Origin: Sphaerotilus mobilis
Lineage (GTDB): Bacteria > Pseudomonadota > Gammaproteobacteria > Burkholderiales > Burkholderiaceae_C
Assembly (NCBI RefSeq): GCF_004216565.1
Contig: NZ_SGWV01000007.1
Coordinates: forward strand, 1,106,215-1,170,214
DNA length: 64,000 nt
Direction: 5' to 3'
Position numbers and translations under genes: made by a program. The notes beneath the pieces were generated by a model. That model was not told the DNA's origin, made no database searches, and saw only the letters and a program-made list of their open reading frames with translations. Positions 1-8,332 of the stretch are shown here, in pieces. Positions within the stretch are counted from its first letter, which is position 1. Each line of letters begins with the position of its first letter.

Positions 1-1420
1 CCTCGCCCGCGACGGCGCCGTGGTTGCCCGATCCGCCGTCATGACCCGCACGGGCCGCCTGCACGGCGGCGTTCAGCGCCAGCAGATTGGTCTGGAAGGC
101 GATGCCGTCGATGGTGGCCAGGATCTCGTTGATCTTGCGGCTCGAGGTCGAGATGTCCTCCATGTTGGAGACCACCTGGGTGACGACCTCGCTGCCGCGC
201 TCGGCCACGTCCACGGCGTGGCTGACCAGCGTCTGGGCGTCGGTGCTGCCGGCCGCGTCGTCGCTGGCCTCGTTCGCGAGCAGGGGATCCACCGGGTGTT
301 GGCTGGACTGGACCCGCTGCAGCAAGGCCTGCAAGGCGACGTCCGTAGCCGGCGTCGGCGCTGCGGCGGCGGTCGGCTCGGCACCGTCGAACTGAGGTTC
401 CTGCCGGACCCGCTCAGCGCCGGCAACCGGCAGTGGTGCGGCCACCAGCGCGGACAGGGGGGCGGACAGGGGGGCGGACAGCGGGGCGGACTCCTGGGCA
501 GACAGCGAGGCAGACACCGGCGCGGTCGTGCGCGGCGCCTCCGACTCCTGCAGGCGACCCGGCACCGCCACGGAGGGCCGTTGGAGCGGCGGCTGGGTCA
601 GGTCGACGGACTGGGCACGCAAACGCTGTTGCAGGCCGCGCATCGCGTGCTGCATGCGGTCGAGTTCGTCGCCGCGCACCGCCAGGTCGGCCTGCGCACC
701 CTGCGCCAGCTTCTCAGCCATGCGCACGGCCTGACGGACGGGCTGGCGCACGCTGCGCACCAGCAGCCAGGACAAGAGACTGCCCAGCACCAAGCCGATG
801 AGCAGCAGCGCCGAGAGCTGCTGGCGCACGTTCTGGTGCGATGCGCGGTGTGCCACCAGCGCTGCTTCGGCATCTTCGGTGACGTGGCGAATCAGGGTCT
901 GGGTCTGCTGCTGCCAGAGCGATTCGGCCGGGCGCAGCTGTACCAGCGCCGTCGTCAGGCCGTCACGGCTCGGGCCGGTCGCCTGGCGACCCTGCCGCGT
1001 CAAGGCATCCAGACGCGGCCGCACCGCCGTGGCCGCCGCGCTCCAGGCGTCGAGCAGACCGAGGCTGGCGCCGTCCCAGTCCAGCGCACGCAAGCGACGC
1101 TCCAGCTCGTCGACGCGGGCCAGCTGCTGGTTCAGCAGGCGCTGTTCCTGCGTCTGCGACAGCGCATCGTCGGCCAGCACCAGGTTGCGGGCGTGGACCG
1201 ACACGCGGTCGATGCCCGACTGCAGCGACAGCACCAGCTCGACGCGGTCGAGGTGACGGGTCTGCGCCAGTTCGGTCTCGCGCTGCAGGCCGCCGAGGTC
1301 ATGGAGGGCCACCCCGCCCACGATGGCCAGGGCCAGCAGCAGCGCCGCATAGCCCAGCGCCAGACGCCGCGCCACGCCCTGCGTGAAGCGCTGGAAGAAG
1401 GACAAGGCAGTGTTGGACAT
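1..1420 (-). CDS. Methyl-accepting chemotaxis protein (3' part outside window)
   Basis: Chemoreceptor that would signal to CheA/CheW. The start codon is the ATG read from 1420; about 473 codons are visible and the rest lies beyond base 1. Visible order: a short cytoplasmic N-terminus, TM1 near residues 19-40, a helical periplasmic domain of about 160 residues resembling four-helix-bundle sensors, TM2 near 201-221, a HAMP-like segment, then an Ala/Pro/Ser linker containing a short SAPL tandem repeat (bases ~450-500), and the start of the signalling domain with the tip motif [20 protein letters not shown]. The usual [22 protein letters not shown] becomes ...[19 protein letters not shown] at the window edge, an uncommon tip. 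The ligand cannot be inferred. Confident in the family, not in its function. Confidence 0.88.
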   Translation of the reverse strand, partial: MSNTALSFFQRFTQGVARRLALGYAALLLALAIVGGVALHDLGGLQRETELAQTRHLDRVELVLSLQSGIDRVSVHARNLVLADDALSQTQEQRLLNQQLARVDELERRLRALDWDGASLGLLDAWSAAATAVRPRLDALTRQGRQATGPSRDGLTTALVQLRPAESLWQQQTQTLIRHVTEDAEAALVAHRASHQNVRQQLSALLLIGLVLGSLLSWLLVRSVRQPVRQAVRMAEKLAQGAQADLAVRGDELDRMQHAMRGLQQRLRAQSVDLTQPPLQRPSVAVPGRLQESEAPRTTAPVSASLSAQESAPLSAPLSAPLSALVAAPLPVAGAERVRQEPQFDGAEPTAAAAPTPATDVALQALLQRVQSSQHPVDPLLANEASDDAAGSTDAQTLVSHAVDVAERGSEVVTQVVSNMEDISTSSRKINEILATIDGIAFQTNLLALNAAVQAARAGHDGGSGNHGAVAGE

Positions 1421-1737
1421 GGCAGAGGAGGCGACGGCAGCGCAGCGGTGTGGGATGTCCGCCATTCTTCGCACGCACGCCGTTCCGACAAGCCACGACT
1501 TGCGGGATGCCGCACCAGCAAATGCATCCGCAATCGCGCAGACCACGCAGACCGCGAAGAAGGCGCAGACCGCGCAAGCGCCACCCCGGGTTCCGGGCGC
1601 CCGTCACGGTCAGGCTGACCGACGGTCCGGTCCCAGGATGCCACCGCCGGCGCGCGCCGCGATCAATAAATCCAAGCGATGCGGGCAAGCCGGTTGCCTG
1701 AGCGCCACCGCCGCATCCGGCGCCGCCGCCGAGGCGT
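1421..1737. other. Intergenic region without a supported gene
   Basis: This is 317 bases between the start of the chemoreceptor gene and the stop of the metalloprotease gene, both on the minus strand. No open frame here has recognisable protein content. A short array of CGCAGACC-like repeats lies near 1539-1580. I see no convincing terminator for the metalloprotease gene and no clear sigma-70 promoter for the receptor gene, although both must be accommodated here. Confidence 0.4.
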
Positions 1738-4638
1738 TCAGCCGCCGCTGACCGCGCGGACCACGCGGGCGTCGAGCGCCTCGCCCAGCTCGTCGTGCAG
1801 GTCCTGCAGATGGCGCCGTGCCAGCGCATCCCAGCCCTTGGCCTGCAGGCTGCGGCGCAGGCTGGCGTGCAGTTCGCGGGCCTGCACGCGCAGCTGGCTG
1901 CGCAGCTCGGCGCGCTGGCCGGGTGCCGCGCGCAGCAGCGCGCCGGCCAAGCGGCTGGCGTGTTCGCGCTGCAGGTCGCGGCGCAGGGGCTCGATCCGGC
2001 CAGCCTCGGGCCGCGCCAGTTCGGCCCAGACCTCCGTGCGGACCCGTTCGAGCAGCTCGGTCAGCGTCAACACCTCGTCGGCCGTGCGGGCCTTGCCCTG
2101 CTGGTCGAGCAGGCGCTGGGCCAAGCCGTCGCTCATCAGCTGGTTGAGCACGCTGCGCTGCAGGCCGCCCAGCACCTGTTCGGGCTGGAACTCGGTGTTG
2201 ACGGGACTGCGCCCGAGGTTCTCGGCCCGGTCGAAGTAATCGGGCGCGAGCCGGCGCTGCAGGGCGGCCGACACCGCCAGGCCGCGGGTCGACAGCACCT
2301 CGCGGGCGAGCAGGTCCAGCGCGGCACGTTGCGGGGCCGCCGGCAAGGGCTGCAGCGGATCACGCCCGCTGCCGGCGCGGTCACGCAGCGTCACCACGCC
2401 GCCGATCTGGCGCAGCGCGATGCCGGTCGCCCCGCCGATGTCGAGAAGGGCGTAGGAGACGCGGCGGCGCAGCCGGGCGTATTCGTCGCCGTCGGCCAGG
2501 GTCTGGCGCTCGGCCCGTGAGATCAGGTCACGGGCGATCGCCAGGCGCTTGCTGACATGGGCCAGCGGGTCGCTGCCCAGGTCGAACTGCAGCACCTGCG
2601 GATCAAGCCCCAGCAGGGCGTCTTCGTCGGTGCCGAAAGCCAGCTCGGGCTCGGCGCTGCGGCCGGCGATGCGGGCCAGTTCGGCGCGCTCGTCGGCCGG
2701 ATCGAGGGGCCGGTAGGCGTATTCGATGGCCCAGAAATCGTAGGCGCCAAGCTGCTGCTGGTAGGCCGCCGGTGCGGGCGCGCCCGGGCTGGGCAGGTTG
2801 GCGGCGACGTAGTCCATCACCGAGCCGGTCAGCGGGTTCTCGCGCGACCAGACCGGATCGGCCAGCCGCGTCGGATCCACCACCTGAGAGGCCCGGAAGT
2901 TGTGCCGCAGACCCAGGGTGTGGCCGACCTCGTGCATCACCAGGTTCTTCAGATAGGACCGCACCAGCGCCTCGGCGGCGGCCTCGGTGGCGTCGTCGTC
3001 GGTGTCGTTGTCGTTGTCGGTGTTGGACGCACCGAACTCGGCGGCCAGCTGTTCGAGCGCGTAGCCCAGCTGGGCCGCGCCCCGTTCGGCGGCGGCGCAC
3101 GCCAGGTCCGGCGCACCCAGTGCCGCCTGCAGCGCCGAGGCGGGGGCCAGCGGACCGGCGGCGGCCGGCCGGCTGCCGTCTGGGCCGGCCGCGCCGACCT
3201 GCAGCACGGTCGACCAGTCGGTCTGGCCACCCTCGGCCAGGATCTGGCGCCGCAACAGGCGCTGGAAGCGCAGCGAATTGCCCTCGAAGGCGATGTCGGC
3301 ATCGAGGATCTCGCCGCTGCGCGGGTCGACGTGGGACGGGCCGATGCCGGCCAGGCCAGGCTGGGCGCTGAGCATCCAGCGCACCGAGGCGATGCCGGCA
3401 TCGAGTGTGTCAAAGCGCGCGTCATCGGGCTGGACCCGCACCTCGATCGCGTTCTTGAAGCCGATGCGCTCGAACGCGGTGTTCCATTCGAGGATGCCGT
3501 CGCTGATGACCGAGCGGTACTTCAGCGGCACGTTGCGGTCGATCCAGTAGGTGATCGGCTTGACCGGTTCGGACAGCGCGGCGGCCGGCTCCTTCTTCTC
3601 CAGCCGCCACCGGTTGACGTGGCGCAGCTTGGCGTTGCGCGCCAGGTCGTCGCTGTGGTCCTGGACGACGGTGGTGAAGTGACCGATGCGCTGGTCGGCC
3701 GGCCTGGGCCGCATCGGCTCGGCCGGCAAGCGGGTCAGCGAGTAATGCAGGCGCACGAACAGGCTGCGCGGGTCGGGCAGCGTGGACGGCAAGGACGGCG
3801 CCACCGCGCCGGGCGGGCCACCGGGCTGGGGGAAGGCCAGGTTGGGTGCGGCGTAGTGGTTCTGCAGCTCGAACACCAGCAGCTCGGGCGACACCCGCAC
3901 CGAGGTGATGGCCGAGTTGCGGCCGTCGTAGCCGTAGCTCTGCCGGTAGCTGCGCTGCAAGGCGCTGGCCAGGCCGGGCCAGTCGCCCATCACCAACGCG
4001 GCAGCGTCGATCAGCACGGTCTTGCGCTCGGGGTGCGGCGCGCTGGCCACCGGCGTGCTGGCGATCAGGCTGGGCGAGAAGGCGGCGGCGACCGCCCGCG
4101 CCTCGGGCGTGCCGCTGCGCGCGACATGGTCGGCGTTGCGCTCGATCAGCTGGACCTGGTTGTGGATGCGACGGAACTCGACCCAGGCGCCGCTGCCCAG
4201 CATCAGCCCGCCCGCCAGACGGCCTTCTCCGATGCCGCTGGCAATCTTGGGCGACAGGAAGAAGGGCACGTTGAGGTCGGCCTCGGCCAGCTCGATCCAG
4301 ACCTTGTCCTCCCGTTGCCAGACCGGCAGCAGGCCCTCGCTGCGGCGGGCGTCCTTGATGACGGTGGCAAAGGCCGGCGGCGCGCCGGGTGCCGGCGCTG
4401 CGGCAGGTGCGGCGGGGGCTGCGGGGGCGGCCGCCGCGTTGGCCGAAGTCGCCGATCCGGCCGCTCCCGCAGATCCCGCAGATCCCGCCTGTGGGGCGGG
4501 CTTGGGCGCTGCAGCCGCTGCGGCCGGCATGGCCGCCGGATCGCCCTTCTCGCCGGTCTGCGCACAGGCCGCCAACAGCGTCAGCAGGGACAGGGACAAG
4601 AAGCGGGCGGCGGGTGCGGCGTTCGGGCGTGGCGGCAT
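1738..4638 (-). CDS. Zinc-dependent metalloprotease lipoprotein (DUF5117/DUF5118/DUF4953 type)
   Basis: Predicted exported zinc peptidase of 966 residues. I start it at the ATG read from 4638 because this gives a typical lipoprotein signal peptide (hydrophobic SLSLLTLLAAC, lipobox LAAC at about residues 18-21); an upstream in-frame ATG at 4722 would put charged residues first and overlap nadE. An Ala/Pro-rich linker follows. Next come DUF5118- and DUF5117-like beta-rich segments, then the peptidase core with HEVGHTLGLRHNF near residue 567, an extended HExxHxxGxxHN zinc site. The C-terminal third is helical. The substrate is unknown. It lies 37 bp downstream of nadE on the same strand, so cotranscription is possible but functionally unexplained. 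Confidence 0.87.
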   Translation of the reverse strand: MPPRPNAAPAARFLSLSLLTLLAACAQTGEKGDPAAMPAAAAAAPKPAPQAGSAGSAGAAGSATSANAAAAPAAPAAPAAAPAPGAPPAFATVIKDARRSEGLLPVWQREDKVWIELAEADLNVPFFLSPKIASGIGEGRLAGGLMLGSGAWVEFRRIHNQVQLIERNADHVARSGTPEARAVAAAFSPSLIASTPVASAPHPERKTVLIDAAALVMGDWPGLASALQRSYRQSYGYDGRNSAITSVRVSPELLVFELQNHYAAPNLAFPQPGGPPGAVAPSLPSTLPDPRSLFVRLHYSLTRLPAEPMRPRPADQRIGHFTTVVQDHSDDLARNAKLRHVNRWRLEKKEPAAALSEPVKPITYWIDRNVPLKYRSVISDGILEWNTAFERIGFKNAIEVRVQPDDARFDTLDAGIASVRWMLSAQPGLAGIGPSHVDPRSGEILDADIAFEGNSLRFQRLLRRQILAEGGQTDWSTVLQVGAAGPDGSRPAAAGPLAPASALQAALGAPDLACAAAERGAAQLGYALEQLAAEFGASNTDNDNDTDDDATEAAAEALVRSYLKNLVMHEVGHTLGLRHNFRASQVVDPTRLADPVWSRENPLTGSVMDYVAANLPSPGAPAPAAYQQQLGAYDFWAIEYAYRPLDPADERAELARIAGRSAEPELAFGTDEDALLGLDPQVLQFDLGSDPLAHVSKRLAIARDLISRAERQTLADGDEYARLRRRVSYALLDIGGATGIALRQIGGVVTLRDRAGSGRDPLQPLPAAPQRAALDLLAREVLSTRGLAVSAALQRRLAPDYFDRAENLGRSPVNTEFQPEQVLGGLQRSVLNQLMSDGLAQRLLDQQGKARTADEVLTLTELLERVRTEVWAELARPEAGRIEPLRRDLQREHASRLAGALLRAAPGQRAELRSQLRVQARELHASLRRSLQAKGWDALARRHLQDLHDELGEALDARVVRAVSGG

Positions 4639-4675
4639 TGTGGCGGTGACAGTGGTTGTTCGGGCCGGGGCGGCC

Positions 4676-6388
4676 TCAGGCGCGGAACTTCGAGGTGATC
4701 GGGTAGCGCCAGTCGCGGCCAAAGCCGCGGTGGGTGATGCGCAGCCCGATCGGCGCCTGGCGGCGCTTGTATTCGTTGAACTTGATCAGCCGCGTCACCC
4801 GCTCGACGTCGGCGGCGGCATAGCCGGCGGCGACGATCTGTTCGAGCGAGCGGTCCTCTTCCATGTACATCGCCAGGATGGCGTCCAGCACCTCGTAGGG
4901 CGGCAGGCTGTCCTGGTCGGTCTGGTCGGGCCGCAGCTCGGCCGAAGGCGGCCGGGTGATGATGCGTTCGGGGATCACCGGCGCGTCGCCCTGCCGGTTG
5001 CGCCACTCGGCGAGGCGGTAGACCAGCGTCTTGGCGACGTCCTTGATGACCGCGTAGCCGCCGGCCATGTCGCCATAGAGCGTGCAGTAGCCGGTCGCCA
5101 TTTCGCTCTTGTTGCCGGTGGTCAGCACGATGGCGCCGAACTTGTTGGACAGCGCCATCAGCAGCGTGCCGCGGATGCGGGCCTGGATGTTCTCCTCGGT
5201 CGCGTCCTCGGGCCGGCCCTCGAACAGCGGATCGAGCGTGGCGCGGAAGGCGTCGAACATCGGCACGATGCTGATCTCGTCATGGCGCACCTGCAGGCGA
5301 TCGGCCATGTCGCGCGCATCGACCCAGGAGATCTCCGCCGTGTACGGGCTGGGCATCATGACCGTGCGGATGCGCTCGGCGCCGATCGCGTCGACCGCGA
5401 TGGCCAGCACCAACGCCGAGTCGATGCCGCCGGACAGGCCGATCAGCGCGCCGGGGAAACCGTTCTTGCCGATGTAGTCGCGCACGCCGGTCACCAGCGC
5501 GCCCCAGGCCTGCGCCTCCAGTTCGGGCAGCTCGACGACCGGGCCGCTGACCGCGCCGCCGGGCAGCAGGTTCACCAGCAGGTTGGCGTCCTCGAACATC
5601 GGCGCGCGGGCGGCCAGCACGCCTTGTGCGTCAACCGCGAAGGACGCGCCGTCGAAAGCCACCTCGTCCTGCGCACCAACCAGATGCGCATAGAGCAGCG
5701 GCAGGCCGGTGCGGCGCGCCAGATCGGCCATGCGGCCTTCGCGCTCGGCCGGCTTGCCCAGGTGGAAGGGCGAGGCATTGAGCACCAGCAGCGCATCGGC
5801 ACCGGCGGCCTGCGCGGCGTCGGCGGGCTCATCGAACCAGGCGTCCTCGCAGATCAGCAGCCCGAGCCGGCGCCCGCCGACCTCGATCACCACGGGCGCC
5901 AGACCGGCATCACGGCCGCTGACGAAGTAGCGGCGCTCGTCGAAGACCTGGTAGTTGGGCAGCTCGCGCTTGGCGTAGCTGGCGATGACCTCGCCGCCGT
6001 GCAGCACCGAGGCCATGTTCAGGCAGCCCTGCAGGGCCCAGGAGCGCGTGCGAACATGGCCCGGATGGCCGGCCAGTTCACGCCTCAGATCACGCGGATG
6101 GCCGACCACCACGTGCAGGTCGCCCAGGTCGGCCAGCGCGGCGGCGAGCTCGCCCAGGGCGGTCTCGCAGGCGTCGAGGAAGGCCGGGCGCAGCAGCAGG
6201 TCCTCGGGCGGGTAGCCACACAGCGCCAGCTCCGGCGCCACGGCCACCCGGGCCCCGGCGGCATGCGCGGCGCGGGCCGCCTCGGCGATGCGGCGCACGT
6301 TGCCGGCGAGGTCGCCCACGGTCGGATTGAGTTGCAGCAGCGCCACCGGCAGGCCGGCGGCGGACGACACGGAGGTCGGTGAAGACAT
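4676..6388 (-). CDS. nadE: Glutamine-dependent NAD+ synthetase
   Basis: Converts nicotinic acid adenine dinucleotide to NAD+ using ATP and ammonia released from glutamine; cytoplasmic, 570 residues, last step of NAD biosynthesis. The N-terminal nitrilase-like glutaminase shows the Glu-Lys-Cys catalytic set in PELALCGYPPEDLL, KRELPNYQVFDERRYF and LLICEDAW. The C-terminal synthetase domain has the PP-loop LIGLSGGIDSALVLAIAVDA near residue 318 and GNKSEMATGYCTLYGDMAGG. The start at 6388 places the first conserved strand (VALLQLNPTVGD) about 15 residues in. Its start codon shares the tetramer CATG (6386-6389) with the likely start of the divergent acyltransferase gene. Length and motifs are normal for the bacterial two-domain enzyme. 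Confidence 0.96.
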   Translation of the reverse strand: MSSPTSVSSAAGLPVALLQLNPTVGDLAGNVRRIAEAARAAHAAGARVAVAPELALCGYPPEDLLLRPAFLDACETALGELAAALADLGDLHVVVGHPRDLRRELAGHPGHVRTRSWALQGCLNMASVLHGGEVIASYAKRELPNYQVFDERRYFVSGRDAGLAPVVIEVGGRRLGLLICEDAWFDEPADAAQAAGADALLVLNASPFHLGKPAEREGRMADLARRTGLPLLYAHLVGAQDEVAFDGASFAVDAQGVLAARAPMFEDANLLVNLLPGGAVSGPVVELPELEAQAWGALVTGVRDYIGKNGFPGALIGLSGGIDSALVLAIAVDAIGAERIRTVMMPSPYTAEISWVDARDMADRLQVRHDEISIVPMFDAFRATLDPLFEGRPEDATEENIQARIRGTLLMALSNKFGAIVLTTGNKSEMATGYCTLYGDMAGGYAVIKDVAKTLVYRLAEWRNRQGDAPVIPERIITRPPSAELRPDQTDQDSLPPYEVLDAILAMYMEEDRSLEQIVAAGYAAADVERVTRLIKFNEYKRRQAPIGLRITHRGFGRDWRYPITSKFRA

Positions 6389-7664
6389 GGACAGCGGTGC
6401 GGAAGATCGCGGCAGCAGGGGTGTTGGGCATGGTAGCGGCGCGCCCCTGCCCGACGGGGAGGCGGGACACAACCCAGGCGACGTCCCGGCCGGCGTCGAG
6501 ACCTGGTCCTGGCACGCCCACACCGGCCTGGACGAGCTGGACGGCGCTGAATGGGACGCCCTGCTGGCGCAGACCGGTCAGCCCACGCCCTTCCTGCGCC
6601 ACGCCTTCCTGAGTGCGATGGTCGACAGCGCCAGCGCCTGCGCCGACACCGGCTGGCAGCCCTTCGTACTGGCCGCCCGCGATCGCGCTGGCGCGCTGCA
6701 GGCGGCGGCGATGCTCTGGCTCAAGCGCCATTCCTACGGCGAGTACGTGTTCGACTGGGCCTGGGCCGACGCCTGGGAGCGCGCGGGCGGTCGTTACTAC
6801 CCCAAGATGCTGGGCGCGGTGCCCTTCACGCCCGTGCCCGGCACCCGCCTGCTGGCCCGCGACGACGCCGGCCGCACGCGGCTGCTGCACGTCATGCAGC
6901 AGCAGATGCGGGCGATGGGCCTGTCATCGGCCCACATCCTGTTCATGGACGAGGCCGACCGCCGCTGCGCCGAAGCGGCCGGCTGGCTGATGCGCCGCAC
7001 GGTCCAGTTCCACTGGGAGAACCGCCAGCCACAGCCCTATGCCGACATGGCCGACTTCCTGGCCAGCTTGCAGCGCGACAAGCGCAAGAAGGTCCAGCAA
7101 GAACGCCGCTATGTGCGCGAGGCCGGCGTGACGATGCACTGCCTTGTCGGCCGCGAGATCAACGAGGCCGACTGGGACCACTTCCACCACTGCTACACGC
7201 TGACCTACCAGGCCCACCACAGCACGCCCTACCTGAGCCGCGACTTCTTCGCCCGCATGGCGCGCGACATGCCCGAGCACTGGCTGATGGTCGTGGGCTC
7301 ACGCGCGGGCGTGCCGATCGCCCGCTCGCTGATCGCCCTGGACCCCGAACGCCGCGTCGCCTGGGGCCGCTACTGGGGCGCCACCGAGCCGGTGCGCTGC
7401 CTGCACTTCGAGGCCTGCTACCACGCCCCGCTGGAATGGTGCATCGCCCACGGCTGGCAACGCTTCGAGGGTGGCGCCCAAGGCGAACACAAGATGGCGC
7501 GCGGCCTGCTGCCGGTCACCACCTGGTCAGCCCACACCCTGGCCGACGCCGGCTTCCACGACGCCGTCGCACGCCACCTGGCGCGCGAGGGCGCGGGCAT
7601 CGATGCCTATGTGGATGAGCTGGCGGAGCACAGTCCGTTCAAGGCGGGGCAAGTGCTTCAGTAG
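6387..7664 (+). CDS. FemAB/GNAT-like acyltransferase, COG3146 (DUF482) family
   Basis: Cytoplasmic acyltransferase-fold protein of up to 425 residues in the family often labelled predicted N-acyltransferase or peptidogalycan biosynthesis protein. The conserved region begins near residue 35 (DELDGAEWDALLAQ) and includes aromatic-rich SYGEYVFDWAWADAWER, RDKRKKVQQERRY and FEGGAQGEHKMARGLLPV, typical of this family. The reaction and substrate are not established. I take the ATG at 6387, which has GGAGG at about 11 bases; no later ATG lies before the conserved domain. The N-terminal 25 residues look poorly conserved, so the true start may differ. The 3' end overlaps the convergent toxin gene by 7 bp. 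Confidence 0.8.
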   Translation: MDSGAEDRGSRGVGHGSGAPLPDGEAGHNPGDVPAGVETWSWHAHTGLDELDGAEWDALLAQTGQPTPFLRHAFLSAMVDSASACADTGWQPFVLAARDRAGALQAAAMLWLKRHSYGEYVFDWAWADAWERAGGRYYPKMLGAVPFTPVPGTRLLARDDAGRTRLLHVMQQQMRAMGLSSAHILFMDEADRRCAEAAGWLMRRTVQFHWENRQPQPYADMADFLASLQRDKRKKVQQERRYVREAGVTMHCLVGREINEADWDHFHHCYTLTYQAHHSTPYLSRDFFARMARDMPEHWLMVVGSRAGVPIARSLIALDPERRVAWGRYWGATEPVRCLHFEACYHAPLEWCIAHGWQRFEGGAQGEHKMARGLLPVTTWSAHTLADAGFHDAVARHLAREGAGIDAYVDELAEHSPFKAGQVLQ

Positions 7665-7954
7665 CCTGCTTCCTTCTGGTGCCGCACGGCCAGAATCGTG
7701 GCGACATCAGCGAGCGCGTCGACGTGATAGCGGACAAGGTAGCCGCTGTCACCGAAGTCGATGATCCATTCCCGAAAGTCGTCGGGCATGTCTTCGATGA
7801 GACGGCCCAGTCCAGGCTGCTGAGCCAGCACCTTGACGCCCCCTCGAATGGACTTCACTGCCCGTTGTGCCGCGTCGGGATTCTTGAGGGCGAGAAACCG
7901 ATAGAGGCGCTGCACGTCAAGCAGCGCCGCAGGCGACCAGATCAGACGTGACAT
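7658..7954 (-). CDS. ParE/RelE-superfamily toxin
   Basis: Predicted toxin of a type II toxin-antitoxin pair, 98 residues. The sequence starts with LIWSPAALLDVQRLYRFLA, then has the helical hairpin KNPDAAQRAVKSIRGGVKVLAQQP, GLGRLIEDMPDDFREW, and the C-terminal beta-strand pair GYLVRYHVD...ATILAVRHQKEAGY. This is the ParE layout (R-E-W then YRV...ILxVxHxxE). ParE toxins poison gyrase, whereas RelE relatives cleave ribosome-bound mRNA; the overall pattern favours ParE but does not prove the target. It overlaps the upstream antitoxin gene by 13 bp, so translation is probably coupled with antitoxin made first. Confidence 0.88.
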   Translation of the reverse strand: MSRLIWSPAALLDVQRLYRFLALKNPDAAQRAVKSIRGGVKVLAQQPGLGRLIEDMPDDFREWIIDFGDSGYLVRYHVDALADVATILAVRHQKEAGY

Positions 7955-8232
7955 GGCGGAGGGTCGACGTCATCGCCTTGTTCGAGCCTGGCCATCCAGG
8001 CGTCGGCCTCTTCGGCGTTCACGTGCTGCCCTGTGGCTCGGTACGCCTCCCAGGCCTTGAGGGTGTCCTGACGGAAGGCCTCACGCTTTTCCTCCCGATC
8101 CACATACTGGGTGATCGCCTCGCGCATCAGCCAGTGGGACGTGCGGTGTCGCGCTTCGGCCAAGCGCTTCAGGCGGCCCTTGGTGTCGTCGTCAAGTTTG
8201 ATCGCCATGGGGCGAACGGCTGAAGCGGTCAT
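7942..8232 (-). CDS. Ribbon-helix-helix antitoxin (ParD/CopG-like)
   Basis: Cognate antitoxin and autorepressor, 96 residues from the ATG at 8232. The N-terminal MAIKLDDDTKGRLKRLAEAR followed by SHWLMREAITQYVDREEKRE is a CopG/ribbon-helix-helix DNA-binding domain. The acidic C-terminal half (EEADAWMARLEQGDD) would wrap the toxin. An alternative start is the ATG at 8208 (MAIKL), which gives the usual short RHH N-terminus. Neither has a good Shine-Dalgarno sequence. The promoter proposed at 8248-8275 would leave a leader of only about 9 bases for the 8232 start, so a near-leaderless message is possible. It lies 100 bp downstream of the ABC transporter gene on the same strand but appears to have its own promoter. 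Confidence 0.85.
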   Translation of the reverse strand: MTASAVRPMAIKLDDDTKGRLKRLAEARHRTSHWLMREAITQYVDREEKREAFRQDTLKAWEAYRATGQHVNAEEADAWMARLEQGDDVDPPPCHV

Positions 8233-8247
8233 GTCGGCGCCACGTTG

Positions 8248-8275
8248 AGTATCACTAGGTACTACCTTACCCCAA
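8248..8275 (-). promoter_or_regulatory. Promoter and palindromic operator of the ParDE-type pair
   Basis: Read on the minus strand there is TTGGGG (8275-8270), a 16-base spacer and GATACT (8253-8248), a reasonable sigma-70 promoter. Inside the spacer, at 8257-8267, lies AGGTACTACCT, an odd-centred perfect palindrome, which is the expected placement for RHH antitoxin autorepression. Binding by this antitoxin is inferred. Confidence 0.6.
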
Positions 8276-8332
8276 CTGTCGCCGTCAAACCAGCCATCGC
8301 CAGACAACAAGGGGATCGGGGCGAATGAGCGC

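Noticed and set aside
2557..4698. Open frame of over 700 codons on the plus strand across the metalloprotease gene
   Set aside because: Antisense to a gene with signal peptide and zinc motif; the translation is Gly/Arg/His-rich without domains, as expected from high-GC antisense frames.
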